From Phycisphaeraceae bacterium (GTDB taxonomy: Bacteria; Planctomycetota; Phycisphaerae; Phycisphaerales; Phycisphaeraceae): a DNA stretch of 8,357 bases. Both the position numbers and the translations under genes were made by a program. The stretch lies in NCBI GenBank assembly GCA_028281215.1, contig JANQKH010000148.1:1-8357 (forward strand), written 5' to 3'. The notes under the pieces are model-generated. The model saw only the letters and a program-made list of their open reading frames with translations. It ran no database searches and was not told the DNA's origin. Position 1 is the stretch's first letter. Each line of letters begins with the position of its first letter. Below are positions 1-6,642 of the stretch, in pieces.

Positions 1-1
1 A

Positions 2-379
2 TCTCAATACATCAACCGCCTGCGCAAGTGGCGGACGCGACCGGATAAGGACGTGTCGCTGGGTTTTCTGCGCGATCAGTTCAAGCGCGAGATTGAAAAG
101 CCGTACAAACAGTTGCATGCGATCGCGGCAATCTGGGAAGAACTGGTGCCGGCTGAACTGACCGAGCACGTGCGATTGGAAAGCCTCAGCCGTGGCATCC
201 TGCGGGTGGCGGTGGACTCAAGTGCTGTGCTTTATGAGTTGGACCGGATGCTGCGGCAGGGCATGGAGCAGGAGTTGATCCGTCGGCACAAAGGGCCGGC
301 GTTTAGTTGCGTGAAGTTGCGTATCGCCGCGTTGAACCCCAAACCCGATCCGCGGCGACAGTCGAAAGGCAACCGATGA
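2..379 (+). CDS. DUF721 / DciA-like protein, 5' end outside the window
   Basis: The reading frame is open from base 2 to the TGA at 377-379, so 125 residues are visible. The residues before the GTG at 53 (SQYINRLRKWRTRPDKD) run smoothly into the LGFLRDQFKREIEKPY segment and look like real protein, so the true start is probably upstream of the window and GTG 53 is a weak alternative. The remainder fits the DUF721 pattern: an IWEELVPAELTEHVRLESL stretch, a strand-rich GILRVAVDSSAVLYELDRM block, then a QELIRRHKG helix and a VKLRIAAL strand. DUF721 includes DciA, which helps load the replicative helicase DnaB in bacteria lacking DnaC. That role is known for the family and is only inferred here. 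The stop codon overlaps the ATG of the next gene, which suggests co-transcription and coupled translation. Family membership is fairly secure; the exact function is less so. Confidence 0.7.
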   Translation, partial: SQYINRLRKWRTRPDKDVSLGFLRDQFKREIEKPYKQLHAIAAIWEELVPAELTEHVRLESLSRGILRVAVDSSAVLYELDRMLRQGMEQELIRRHKGPAFSCVKLRIAALNPKPDPRRQSKGNR

Positions 380-780
380 AGCAATGCTGTGTGACATCTG
401 TTGCGATGACCATAACGTTCATGCTGACATGCGCCGCGCTGTTGGGTTGTGCGAATAACGGCACAACGCTCGGCCAATCCAGCTCACGCCAATCAACCAA
501 TCCACCCTCACATGCGCACCTGCTGACGCCGGAGTCCGATGAGGATCTGACATCGATCAGCGATAGCGAACTGGCGAGGCGGATCGCTGACAAACACCGG
601 GAGATTGGCAGGCACATGAATGCCGCCACGGATTACATGCTCGACCACTTGGATCGCGATCTGTCCGCTGATAGTGAGTACCAACAATTGCTTCGCCGGG
701 CGAAACAAGCGGACACCGATTTGAGTGTGTTGGAGCGCGAGGTGGAACGTCGTGAAACACAACATGGCAAAACGGGGTGA
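376..780 (+). CDS. Small predicted lipoprotein with helical C-terminal half
   Basis: This is a 134-residue protein starting at ATG 376, which overlaps the upstream stop in an ATGA arrangement and has a GAAAGG ribosome binding site at 364-369. An in-frame ATG at 307 exists, but it would add 23 charged residues in front of the signal peptide and lie inside the DUF721 gene, so I reject it. The N-terminus is a lipoprotein signal: a hydrophobic stretch ends in the lipobox A-L-L-G-C with Cys25 as the expected lipidated residue. A low-complexity Ser/Thr/Asn linker follows. Residues from about 55 onward are charged and probably helical (SELARRIADKHREIGRHM, then LSVLEREVERRE), perhaps a short coiled coil. 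I recognise no family. It is likely anchored in a membrane facing the periplasm. Its link with the DUF721 gene appears positional only. Confidence 0.72.
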   Translation: MKQCCVTSVAMTITFMLTCAALLGCANNGTTLGQSSSRQSTNPPSHAHLLTPESDEDLTSISDSELARRIADKHREIGRHMNAATDYMLDHLDRDLSADSEYQQLLRRAKQADTDLSVLEREVERRETQHGKTG

Positions 781-787
781 TGCCCCG
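773..787. terminator. Small GC hairpin between convergent genes
   Basis: CGGGG (773-777) and CCCCG (783-787) form a 5-bp stem around a 5-base loop that contains the lipoprotein stop codon. It lies where the lipoprotein gene and the minus-strand permease gene converge. It has no T-run, so it is at best a weak terminator for both strands. Confidence 0.25.
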
Positions 788-791
788 CACG

Positions 792-2612
792 TCACGCCAA
801 CCATTTCGCATAAGCGACAGTGACCGCCGTCGCACCGATCAAAATGTTCAACGGCAACCCCATCCGCCAGTAGTCGCTTGGTTTATAACCACCGGCGGTG
901 AACACCATCAAGTTGGTCTGGTAGATCGGCGTGGCATAACTGGCGCCGGCGGCGACCATCAACACGACCACGACGGGCATGAAACTGACGCCCGCCACCG
1001 CCGATGCCGCCTTGGCCAGCGGAAACACAATCGCTGCCGCGCCGACCGCGCCCACCAGCATGTTGAACAGGTTGCCGACCACGTACACCAAAGCCAGAAA
1101 CAGCAACGGCGAAAGGTCAGATGCCTGTCCAAATAGTCCGTCAGCCAGGGCCTTTGCCGTGCCTGTCGTTTCAATGGCTTTACCGATACCCAGCGCCGCC
1201 CCAAGCGCCAACAAAATGCGCAGATTGATGCTGCCGCGCGCTTCATGTGTCGTGCAGCATCCGGTGATCACCAGAAAGACGCACGCCACCAACGCCGCAC
1301 TGAGCAACGGCATGACCTCCGTCGCCGCCAGCACCACCATCAGGCCGACGATGAACAGCGCGATCATTGCCTTGTCGTGTCGCGTCGGATTGGAATCTTC
1401 CAGTTCCGAGACCAGAAAGAAGTCGCGTCGGTTGCGATGTGTCTGCGTGAAATTCGGATGCGTTTCGAGCAGGAGCGTGTCGCCGGGGCGCAGCACAATG
1501 TCACCGATCTTGCCGCCGAGGTGTTCGCCTCCGCGATGGACGGCGATGATCGCCGCGTCGTACACACTACGAAACCGGCTGTCGCGAATGGTCATGTCGA
1601 CCAGCGGGCAGGTGTCGCTGACGACAGCTTCGACAAGTCGCCGATTCGGGCGCGGCTCGGAGATTTTGTGCACATCTTTGGACGCCGGCATCAGCCCGCG
1701 CGTCTTCTGCAGATCGACGACCGACTCGACCACACCAACGAAGATCAGCCGATCCCCCGCGCGCAGCAATTGTTCCGGTCCGACAGCGACGAGGCTCTCT
1801 CCATCCCGGTCGATTTCCGCCAGAAACGCGCCGGGCAGATTTCGAAGACCGGCCTCTTCAATCGTTTTGTTGGCGATCGGGCTATCGTCGGGGATCATCA
1901 TCTCCACGGTGTAGCGGCGCGGGTCGTCGAAGTCAGGCGTGTCGACCTCGCGCTCGGGCAGAAGCCAGCGCGATGAAATCAGAATGTACGCCAATCCGAC
2001 GATCAACACCGGCACGCCAACCCAGGAAATCGTGAACATGCCGATGTCCACGTCCGCCATCAGGGTTTCGAATGCCTTGTCGTCGGCCGATTCGCGCACC
2101 ATGCCGGTGATGAAGATATTGCTGGCCGTGCCGTTCAGCGTGCACGTACCGCCCATGACCGCCGCGTAACTCAACGGAATGAAAAGCTTCGACACGTGCA
2201 GGTTGGTCTTCTTGGCCCAATCGCGAATCACCGGAATGAACATGGCGACAATCGGTGTGTTGTTCAAAAACGCGCTGAGCCCCGCGACCGGCGCCATCAG
2301 GCGAAGTTGCGCGCCCGCGAGCCCGGACGGCCGACCCAGCAACGGCGCCGCCGCCAACTGCATCGCGCCCGTTTGCCGCATCCCTTCAGCCACCACAAAC
2401 AGCACCCCGATCGTGATCACGCCCGCGTTGCCGAACCCTTCGACCATTGCTTCGGGCGACGGAAAGGCATCGGGGAACACGCCGCAAATCATCAATATCG
2501 CCACGCCGGCAAGGAGGATTGTGTCAGGCCCGGCCACGTTCATCGCCAGCGCGATGACCACCATCATCACCGTCGCTACCGTGATCCATTGTTCCCAGCC
2601 TTCGAAGAGCAT
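792..2612 (-). CDS. SLC13-family permease with two RCK-C (TrkA-C) domains
   Basis: This is a 606-residue inner-membrane transporter, starting at the ATG whose complement is at 2610-2612. The frame extends to a TTG at 2672, but that would add 20 non-membrane residues and overlap the start of the divergent gene. Hydrophobic segments fill about residues 9-220 and 413-606. The first half carries family signatures: FLNNTP at 115-120 (helical hairpin) and GGTCTLNGTASN at 154-165. Two RCK-C-type domains sit in the cytosolic middle, about residues 230-310 and 322-405, each with an xLRAGDxL or xLRPGDTL turn. The second half has TPIYQTNLMVF at 561-571 and GLPLNIL at 585-591. SLC13 proteins with RCK-C domains are sodium-coupled anion carriers, and some algal members take up sulfate. 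The substrate here cannot be told. The second-half hairpin signature (TNN in relatives) reads NMLVGAVGA at 517-525, and the Gly usually found in TPIGYQTN is missing. There is no clear Shine-Dalgarno site. Confidence 0.88.
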   Translation of the reverse strand: MLFEGWEQWITVATVMMVVIALAMNVAGPDTILLAGVAILMICGVFPDAFPSPEAMVEGFGNAGVITIGVLFVVAEGMRQTGAMQLAAAPLLGRPSGLAGAQLRLMAPVAGLSAFLNNTPIVAMFIPVIRDWAKKTNLHVSKLFIPLSYAAVMGGTCTLNGTASNIFITGMVRESADDKAFETLMADVDIGMFTISWVGVPVLIVGLAYILISSRWLLPEREVDTPDFDDPRRYTVEMMIPDDSPIANKTIEEAGLRNLPGAFLAEIDRDGESLVAVGPEQLLRAGDRLIFVGVVESVVDLQKTRGLMPASKDVHKISEPRPNRRLVEAVVSDTCPLVDMTIRDSRFRSVYDAAIIAVHRGGEHLGGKIGDIVLRPGDTLLLETHPNFTQTHRNRRDFFLVSELEDSNPTRHDKAMIALFIVGLMVVLAATEVMPLLSAALVACVFLVITGCCTTHEARGSINLRILLALGAALGIGKAIETTGTAKALADGLFGQASDLSPLLFLALVYVVGNLFNMLVGAVGAAAIVFPLAKAASAVAGVSFMPVVVVLMVAAGASYATPIYQTNLMVFTAGGYKPSDYWRMGLPLNILIGATAVTVAYAKWLA

Positions 2613-2657
2613 GCAGGCGTCCAGTAAGCACGTGGTGAAACAAAAGTTCGCTATTGT
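2613..2657. promoter_or_regulatory. Short divergent intergenic region
   Basis: The permease gene and the lipoprotein gene diverge from only 45 bp, so promoters for both must lie here or overlap the coding ends. A CACGTG palindrome is at 2629-2634, and ACAA/TTGT arms are at 2640-2643 and 2654-2657. I see no convincing pair of -35 and -10 boxes and no Shine-Dalgarno site for either gene. The call rests on gene arrangement alone. Confidence 0.3.
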
Positions 2658-3434
2658 ATGCCCATGGATCAACGGATGTTAGCAACCGCTCCTGTTTGCC
2701 TGGCTCTGTTCACATGCCTGTGGGTGACAGGGGGTTGCCGAACGGATGACAACTTGAGCGCGCCGCCGCTCAATGGCCATTCCCATACACATCCCAAGTC
2801 AACGACAACCGGTGTGCTGGCCACCTTTCCTACACACGCGCGCACCGCCGCCTTTGATGTCACGGTCAATCGCCGCGCCGCGAAATCCCTGAAAAGCCAA
2901 TTCGAAGCAACCAATGATCACGCGTGGCGATTCACGTTGGCCGGCGTCCGTGAAATTCACTTCCAGCGCATCAACGGGGTCATCTGCGTACAGCGCGACG
3001 TGGACCATACCGAACGTGTCACCGTGGATTACGACCCGCCGCTACGTTTTCTTTCCGCGTCGCTTCAACAGGATGCGCCGATCGAAGGCACATCAAAAAT
3101 GACCGTGCGAAATCTGGGCGCCGAGTCCATTCGCGATCAGGGCACGTGTCAATACAAGGTTGAATGGAAAGGGCAAAAGCAGATCGAAACCAAACTCGGC
3201 ATGCTGGATGTTCAACACGTCCGCATGACGCGGAAGATCAAACTGAATCTCGCCGAGGTCGACATCACCATCGATCAACTGCGACACGAAAAGGTTGGCT
3301 TGGTGCGTGGTTACACCGTGCGGCACACCAGAGCCCTCGGCCTGATCGGTTCGACATCAACCGAAGACATGATCAAAACCAAAGTCGATCCGGTAGACGC
3401 TCTGACGGGCTCCCCGAAAGCGAAGGGGGATTGA
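2658..3434 (+). CDS. Predicted lipoprotein of unknown function
   Basis: This is a 258-residue protein with a lipoprotein signal. A hydrophobic stretch (residues 7-22) ends in V-T-G-G-C, making Cys27 the likely lipidated residue. ATG codons at 2658, 2664 and 2676 are all possible starts. I give the longest because no Shine-Dalgarno site decides among them. After a His/Ser/Thr-rich linker (about 28-60), the mature part is mostly beta-strand-like. It alternates polar and hydrophobic residues, for example VTVDYDPPLRFLSASL and CQYKVEWKGQ, with an ETKLGMLDVQHVRMTRKIKL segment followed by GLVRGYTVRHTRALGL. That last layout loosely recalls DUF3108-like periplasmic beta proteins, but I cannot claim membership. 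The gene is six bases upstream of the PHP gene, so the two are probably co-transcribed. It probably sits in a membrane facing the periplasm. Confidence 0.75.
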   Translation: MPMDQRMLATAPVCLALFTCLWVTGGCRTDDNLSAPPLNGHSHTHPKSTTTGVLATFPTHARTAAFDVTVNRRAAKSLKSQFEATNDHAWRFTLAGVREIHFQRINGVICVQRDVDHTERVTVDYDPPLRFLSASLQQDAPIEGTSKMTVRNLGAESIRDQGTCQYKVEWKGQKQIETKLGMLDVQHVRMTRKIKLNLAEVDITIDQLRHEKVGLVRGYTVRHTRALGLIGSTSTEDMIKTKVDPVDALTGSPKAKGD

Positions 3435-3440
3435 CGCATC

Positions 3441-4334
3441 GTGGCTGACGAATTGTTTTGCGATCTGCATATGCATTCGACGGCATCGGACGGCACAGAC
3501 CCGCCGCAGGCGTTAGGCGCCCTTGCCAAAGCCACCGGCGTGCAGGCGATCGCGCTGACCGATCACGACACCACCGCGGGGCTCGTCGACTGTGCGAACG
3601 GTTGCCGTGAGGCCGGCGTTGAGTTCGTGCCCGGCATCGAGGTGTCTGCCGACCCCGGTCCGCTTGCCGATCACCCCGATGACGGTTCACCCGTGCTCCG
3701 TCGGGGAACGCTGCATATCCTCGGCCTTTTCGTTCGCCACGATGATCCACTTCTATTACAGATCTCACAACAAATGAAAGACGCGAGGGACACACGCAAT
3801 CCCGCCATCGTAGAACGCCTGCGCGAACAGGGCATCGACATTCAATATGAAGAGGTCGAATCGCTGGCGCGTCGGCAGGGCACGCGCGTCATCGGTCGGC
3901 CACACATTGGACAGGTATTGATTGACAAGGGCGTGGTAAACGACATGTCGACGGCGTTCAAACAATTCATCGGACAGGGCGGCAGCGCTTACGTGCGTCG
4001 CGATCGGCTGCCGCCGCAGCACGCGATTGATTCCATTCATCATGCCGGCGGCCTGGCCGTTCTCGCGCATCCCGTGCAATTGCACTATGCCTCGCTCAAC
4101 GAACTGGAGCGCATCATCGGCCGCCTCCGCGAGATGGGACTGGACGGCATTGAGACTCACCACAGTGATCACAACCCCGAGCAGATTGATCATTTTTCGG
4201 ACATCGCCCAGCACATGGACCTGCTGACCAGCGGCGGCAGCGATTACCACGGATCACGCAAGCCGGTAAAACTGGGGCAATGCCGCGTGCCTTATGAAAA
4301 GTGCGCCGCGCTGCAATCGGCTGCAAATCGGTGA
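3441..4334 (+). CDS. rnm: PHP-domain metal-dependent nuclease/phosphatase, RNase AM (YciV) family
   Basis: This 297-residue soluble protein begins at GTG 3441, with AAGGGGGA at 3423-3430 as a good ribosome binding site. The PHP metal ligands are all present: His10 and His12 in DLHMHS, Asp17, His42 in TDHD, Glu67 in GIEVS, His92 in LHILG, His155 in GRPH, His210 in LAHP, and Asp268 and His270 in GSDYH. The GRPHIGQVLIDKG block, the AYV motif and the length match the YciV/TrpH family (about 290 residues). Members remove 5' nucleotides from RNA (E. coli RNase AM, which trims rRNA 5' ends) and hydrolyse nucleoside 3',5'-bisphosphates. These activities are family knowledge. Compared with my memory of the E. 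coli protein, residues 70-90 between Glu67 and His92 look like an extra Asp/Pro-rich loop. It follows a lipoprotein gene by six bases, probably in one transcript. Family is confident; the exact substrate is inferred. Confidence 0.87.
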   Translation: MADELFCDLHMHSTASDGTDPPQALGALAKATGVQAIALTDHDTTAGLVDCANGCREAGVEFVPGIEVSADPGPLADHPDDGSPVLRRGTLHILGLFVRHDDPLLLQISQQMKDARDTRNPAIVERLREQGIDIQYEEVESLARRQGTRVIGRPHIGQVLIDKGVVNDMSTAFKQFIGQGGSAYVRRDRLPPQHAIDSIHHAGGLAVLAHPVQLHYASLNELERIIGRLREMGLDGIETHHSDHNPEQIDHFSDIAQHMDLLTSGGSDYHGSRKPVKLGQCRVPYEKCAALQSAANR

Positions 4335-4358
4335 TCCCCGATCAACCGCAGATATACT
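4331..4358 (+). promoter_or_regulatory. Possible promoter for the ThuA-domain gene
   Basis: TATACT at 4353-4358 matches a -10 box in five of six bases. A poor -35 match, GTGATC, lies at 4331-4336 with a 16-base spacer, and the boxes sit 56 bases before the ATG. The gene could equally be read through from the PHP gene 79 bases upstream. Confidence 0.25.
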
Positions 4359-4413
4359 GTCCGTCTGTCAAACTTGAGAAAACCCCCGAATGAAGCTCCC
4401 GAAAGGATCACTT

Positions 4414-5205
4414 ATGAGAAAGTTATTGTTCATTGCATTGGTGATGTTCGGCATGGCCTCCGTGACCATGGCTGCCGAGTCGTCGGAGAAAAAGCAAACC
4501 GTCAAAGCCCTGCTGATCACCGGCGGATGCTGTCACGATTATCCCTTCCAGTCGGACAAACTGATCAAGCATTCGCAAACCGTGGCGAACATCGAGTGGA
4601 CCGTGGTCAATGAAGGCGGCAAAGGCACCAAGGCGAAGATCAAACTTTACGAGAATCCCAATTGGGCCAAGGGGTACGACGTGGTCGTACACAATGAGTG
4701 CTTCGCGAACACTGCCGATGCGGATTACATCCGGAAGATCACTGACGTGCACAAAGCCGGCGTCCCTGCAGTCGTTATTCACTGCGCGATGCACACCTAC
4801 CGCGCCGCCAAGATCATGGACTGGCGCGAATTCCTCGGCGTGACCAGTTTCCGGCACGAACACAAAGCTGAATATCCCGTCACCGTCGTGGATGCGAAAC
4901 ACCCGACCATGATCGAATTCCCCAAAGACTGGAAGACGCCGAAGGACGAACTCTACGTCATCGAAAAACTCTGGCCCAACGCCAAAGCGCTGGCGACTTC
5001 CAAGAGCGAACGCACCGGCCGCGTCCATCCCGTCTTCTGGACGAACCAGTACGGCAAGGCACGCGTGTTCGGCACAACGTACGGCCACTCCAAGGAAACT
5101 TTTGAGGATAAAGTCTTTCTCAGCGCCGTCACCCGCGGCCTGCTTTGGGCGGCGGATAAACTCGACAAGAACGGCAAACCGATCAAAGGCCTGAGCGCCA
5201 AGTGA
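4414..5205 (+). CDS. Secreted ThuA-domain protein
   Basis: This is a 263-residue protein. I chose ATG 4414, since GAAAGGA at 4401-4407 is a strong ribosome binding site six bases away. An ATG at 4390 would put that site inside the gene. Residues 1-20 form a signal peptide (MRKLLF, a hydrophobic core, then cleavage near VTMA|AES), so the protein is exported. The rest is one ThuA-like domain with a class I glutamine-amidotransferase-like fold. It opens with KALLITGGCCHDY (31-43), has VVIHCAMHTYR (120-130) at the nucleophile-elbow position with Cys124, and ends with HPVFWTNQYGKARVFGTTYGH (205-225). ThuA is named for trehalose use in rhizobia. Planctomycetes carry many secreted versions, thought to act on carbohydrates, but the reaction is unknown. 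Its stop lies one base from the stop of the convergent acetyltransferase gene. The domain call is firm; the function is not. Confidence 0.88.
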   Translation: MRKLLFIALVMFGMASVTMAAESSEKKQTVKALLITGGCCHDYPFQSDKLIKHSQTVANIEWTVVNEGGKGTKAKIKLYENPNWAKGYDVVVHNECFANTADADYIRKITDVHKAGVPAVVIHCAMHTYRAAKIMDWREFLGVTSFRHEHKAEYPVTVVDAKHPTMIEFPKDWKTPKDELYVIEKLWPNAKALATSKSERTGRVHPVFWTNQYGKARVFGTTYGHSKETFEDKVFLSAVTRGLLWAADKLDKNGKPIKGLSAK

Positions 5206-5206
5206 T

Positions 5207-6190
5207 TCAAGTGGTCTGATCCGCCTGTCGTTGTTCATCCTGTTTGCGAATCAAGCGCTGCGCGCGCTTGTCTTCGCGGACGTGCAGCTCAAGTTTCGCC
5301 ATGGAGACCATGTGTCCCGGCGGCACGTCTTCAGTGACGAAGACCGAACCACCGATGGTGGATCCCCGCCCGATGGTGATGTCACCGAGAATGATCGCCC
5401 CGCCGTAGATGGTCACGTCATCCTCAATGGTCGGGTGGCGTTTCATGCCTTTCCACGATTGGCCGCCACGTGTGGACTTGGCGCCGAGCGTGACCCCCTG
5501 ATAAAGCTTCACCCGTGCGCCGATGGACACCGTTTCCCCAATGACCACGCCGGTGCCGTGATCAATGAAGAACGATTCGCCGAGCGTGGCGCCGGGATGA
5601 ATGTCGATGCCGGTTTCGTTGTGGGCGTATTCGGTCATGATGCGCGGCACGAGGGGGACGTTGAGCTCCCACAACTCGTGAGCGACACGGTGGATGAAAA
5701 TCGCGTCAATGCCGGGATAACAGAAGACGGTTTCATCGGTGTTGGCGGCAGCGGGGTCGCCGTCGAAGGATGCCTGCACATCTAACGACAACATACGTCG
5801 GATTTCCGGGATTCGCTCGAGAAAGGCCAAAGTCGCCTCGGCAGCCTGCTGGTCGCAATCCTCGCAATCATCGCCGTTGGCGTGCAATCGATTCTGCTCA
5901 TAGCGGAGCGCGTGGCGGACTTCTTCGTACAGCAGATCGTGGACCTGATTCAACAGATCACCAACGTGAAATCGGACATTTTCTGTAGTTAATGTCTGCG
6001 TATCAAAGAAGCCGGGAAAGACGACTCGCCGCATCAGTTCAATAATTTCAATCGCCCGAGCGCGACTTGGCAGAAACGTCGAATCTAAGTGTTGGGTCAA
6101 CGGGTCGCCCAAGTAACTGTCGACGACCTGATCAACCAGTTGATTGAAATCGGGTTTTGAGTTGGCGTCACCGTCGAGCATGGCAGTCAT
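5207..6190 (-). CDS. cysE: Serine O-acetyltransferase, EpsC/CysE type
   Basis: This enzyme transfers acetyl from acetyl-CoA to L-serine, giving O-acetylserine, the first step of cysteine synthesis in the cytosol. I take the ATG at 6190 (327 residues); ATG 6181 is nearly as good. The frame runs open to a GTG at 6406, but that would cover the RNA and terminator, and the ATG at 6262 lies in the terminator loop. Residues 10-135 are the helical N-terminal region. The core has HRVAHELW (167-174), DIHPGATLG (196-204), IDHGTGVVIGE (209-219) and KLYQGVTLGA (228-237). It is followed by left-handed beta-helix hexapeptide repeats (IEDDVTIYGGAIILGDITIGRGSTIGGSV, 255-283). Asp196 with His198 and His211 fit the family's catalytic residues. 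The N-terminal region carries an unusual Asp/Cys patch, CEDCD at 109-113. There is no clear Shine-Dalgarno site. The C-terminal tail is charged and ends at a stop one base from the ThuA gene. Confidence 0.9.
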   Translation of the reverse strand: MTAMLDGDANSKPDFNQLVDQVVDSYLGDPLTQHLDSTFLPSRARAIEIIELMRRVVFPGFFDTQTLTTENVRFHVGDLLNQVHDLLYEEVRHALRYEQNRLHANGDDCEDCDQQAAEATLAFLERIPEIRRMLSLDVQASFDGDPAAANTDETVFCYPGIDAIFIHRVAHELWELNVPLVPRIMTEYAHNETGIDIHPGATLGESFFIDHGTGVVIGETVSIGARVKLYQGVTLGAKSTRGGQSWKGMKRHPTIEDDVTIYGGAIILGDITIGRGSTIGGSVFVTEDVPPGHMVSMAKLELHVREDKRAQRLIRKQDEQRQADQTT

Positions 6191-6248
6191 GGTAGTGGCA
6201 AGGGGAGGAAAGTCGAGTGAAAACGAGAATCGCAGGTTGTCGGTAACG

Positions 6249-6279
6249 AAAACGGCCCGCATGGTGGCGGGCCGTTTTT
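6249..6279 (-). terminator. Strong terminator hairpin (works on either strand)
   Basis: AAAACGGCCCGC (6249-6260) and GCGGGCCGTTTT (6267-6278) form a perfect 12-bp stem around a six-base loop, with T-runs at the end on both strands. Read on the minus strand, it closes the transcript of the structured RNA just upstream. It stands 59 bp before the acetyltransferase ATG, so that gene needs its own promoter or read-through. No plus-strand gene ends here. Confidence 0.8.
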
Positions 6280-6282
6280 CGC

Positions 6283-6486
6283 TATAAGAAAACGCCTGGA
6301 ATGCGGGTATTTGAAGCTTTTGCTCGAACCCCAAGATTAGGTGGGTGCGTTTCCGAGTCGTCCCGGCCTTCCACTCGTGGAGGCATGGCCATTGCGCCCA
6401 GTTCACGCTCCCTTGGGGTCCTCAACGGTTCGAGCAAAATGACCTTCAAACACGATCCCGCATCAGGTCGCAATCTTCACTTGTCA
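6283..6486 (-). ncRNA. ssrS: 6S RNA candidate (ssrS)
   Basis: This stretch of about 200 bases folds as one long hairpin. On the minus strand the arms pair in order: AAGA 6477-6474 with 6289-6286; GCG 6471-6469 with 6294-6292 (one G-U); CCTG 6467-6464 with 6298-6295; ATGCGGG 6463-6457 with 6307-6301; TTTGAAG 6450-6444 with 6316-6310; and a perfect 13-bp stem 6439-6427 with 6330-6318. A large asymmetric bubble follows (left 6426-6401, right 6341-6336, with CCAAG/CTTGG inside it), then an apical stem (6400-6393 with 6349-6342) and a terminal hairpin at 6384-6366. A long closing stem, central bubble and apical stem is the plan of 6S RNA, which mimics an open promoter and holds sigma70 RNA polymerase. 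The right arm CCCACCTAATCTTGGGGTTC also recalls 6S right arms as I remember them. A good promoter precedes it and a terminator follows. A leader element for the acetyltransferase is the main alternative. Confidence 0.6.
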
Positions 6487-6493
6487 CATCGCG

Positions 6494-6521
6494 ATTGTAA
6501 CACCCGTCCACGGCGAGGCAA
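6494..6521 (-). promoter_or_regulatory. Sigma70-like promoter of the structured RNA
   Basis: On the minus strand, TTGCCT (complement of 6516-6521; four of six to TTGACA) and TACAAT (complement of 6494-6499; five of six to TATAAT) are separated by 16 bases. Transcription would begin near 6486-6488, just outside the closing stem of the RNA. Confidence 0.55.
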
Positions 6522-6642
6522 GGGAAATCGCGGATCGACCAACGTAAAAGCATTTGGCCGATCCGGGGCCATGACGCATTGGAGGGTCAACTGTTTGTTT
6601 GCAGGAACACAATTGGTCTTCGTCCTACTACAGCCACCGAGT
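6522..6642. other. Intergenic stretch with no gene seen
   Basis: Together with the flanking sites, this belongs to the roughly 320-bp region between the RNA start and the regulator gene. It holds a 7-bp inverted repeat, CGGATCG at 6531-6537 and CGATCCG at 6559-6565, and a small TGGCC/GGCCA pair at 6555-6559 and 6567-6571. I find no coding sequence, tRNA or promoter that stands out. Confidence 0.4.

Noticed and set aside
979..1914. Plus-strand open frame of 311 codons
   Set aside because: It lies fully antisense to the SLC13 permease, which has clear family motifs. Its translation is low-complexity Ser/Arg/Thr-rich with no recognisable domain.
2613..2672. Longer permease start at TTG 2672
   Set aside because: It adds 20 residues unlike a membrane segment and overlaps the divergent lipoprotein start, whereas ATG 2612 directly precedes the first membrane region.
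4423..5238. Minus-strand open frame of 271 codons opposite the ThuA gene
   Set aside because: It mirrors the codon pattern of a well-supported ThuA-domain gene and shows no family motif or start signal.
5231..5785. Plus-strand open frame of 184 codons opposite the acetyltransferase gene
   Set aside because: The opposite strand encodes intact hexapeptide repeats and catalytic residues, so this is a shadow frame.
6283..6486. SRP RNA, RNase P RNA, SAM or T-box riboswitch as identity of the structured RNA
   Set aside because: The hallmark conserved bases of each (SRP GGAA loop and AGCAG bulge, RNase P core, SAM-I junction, T-box AGGGTGGNACCGCG) are not seen.
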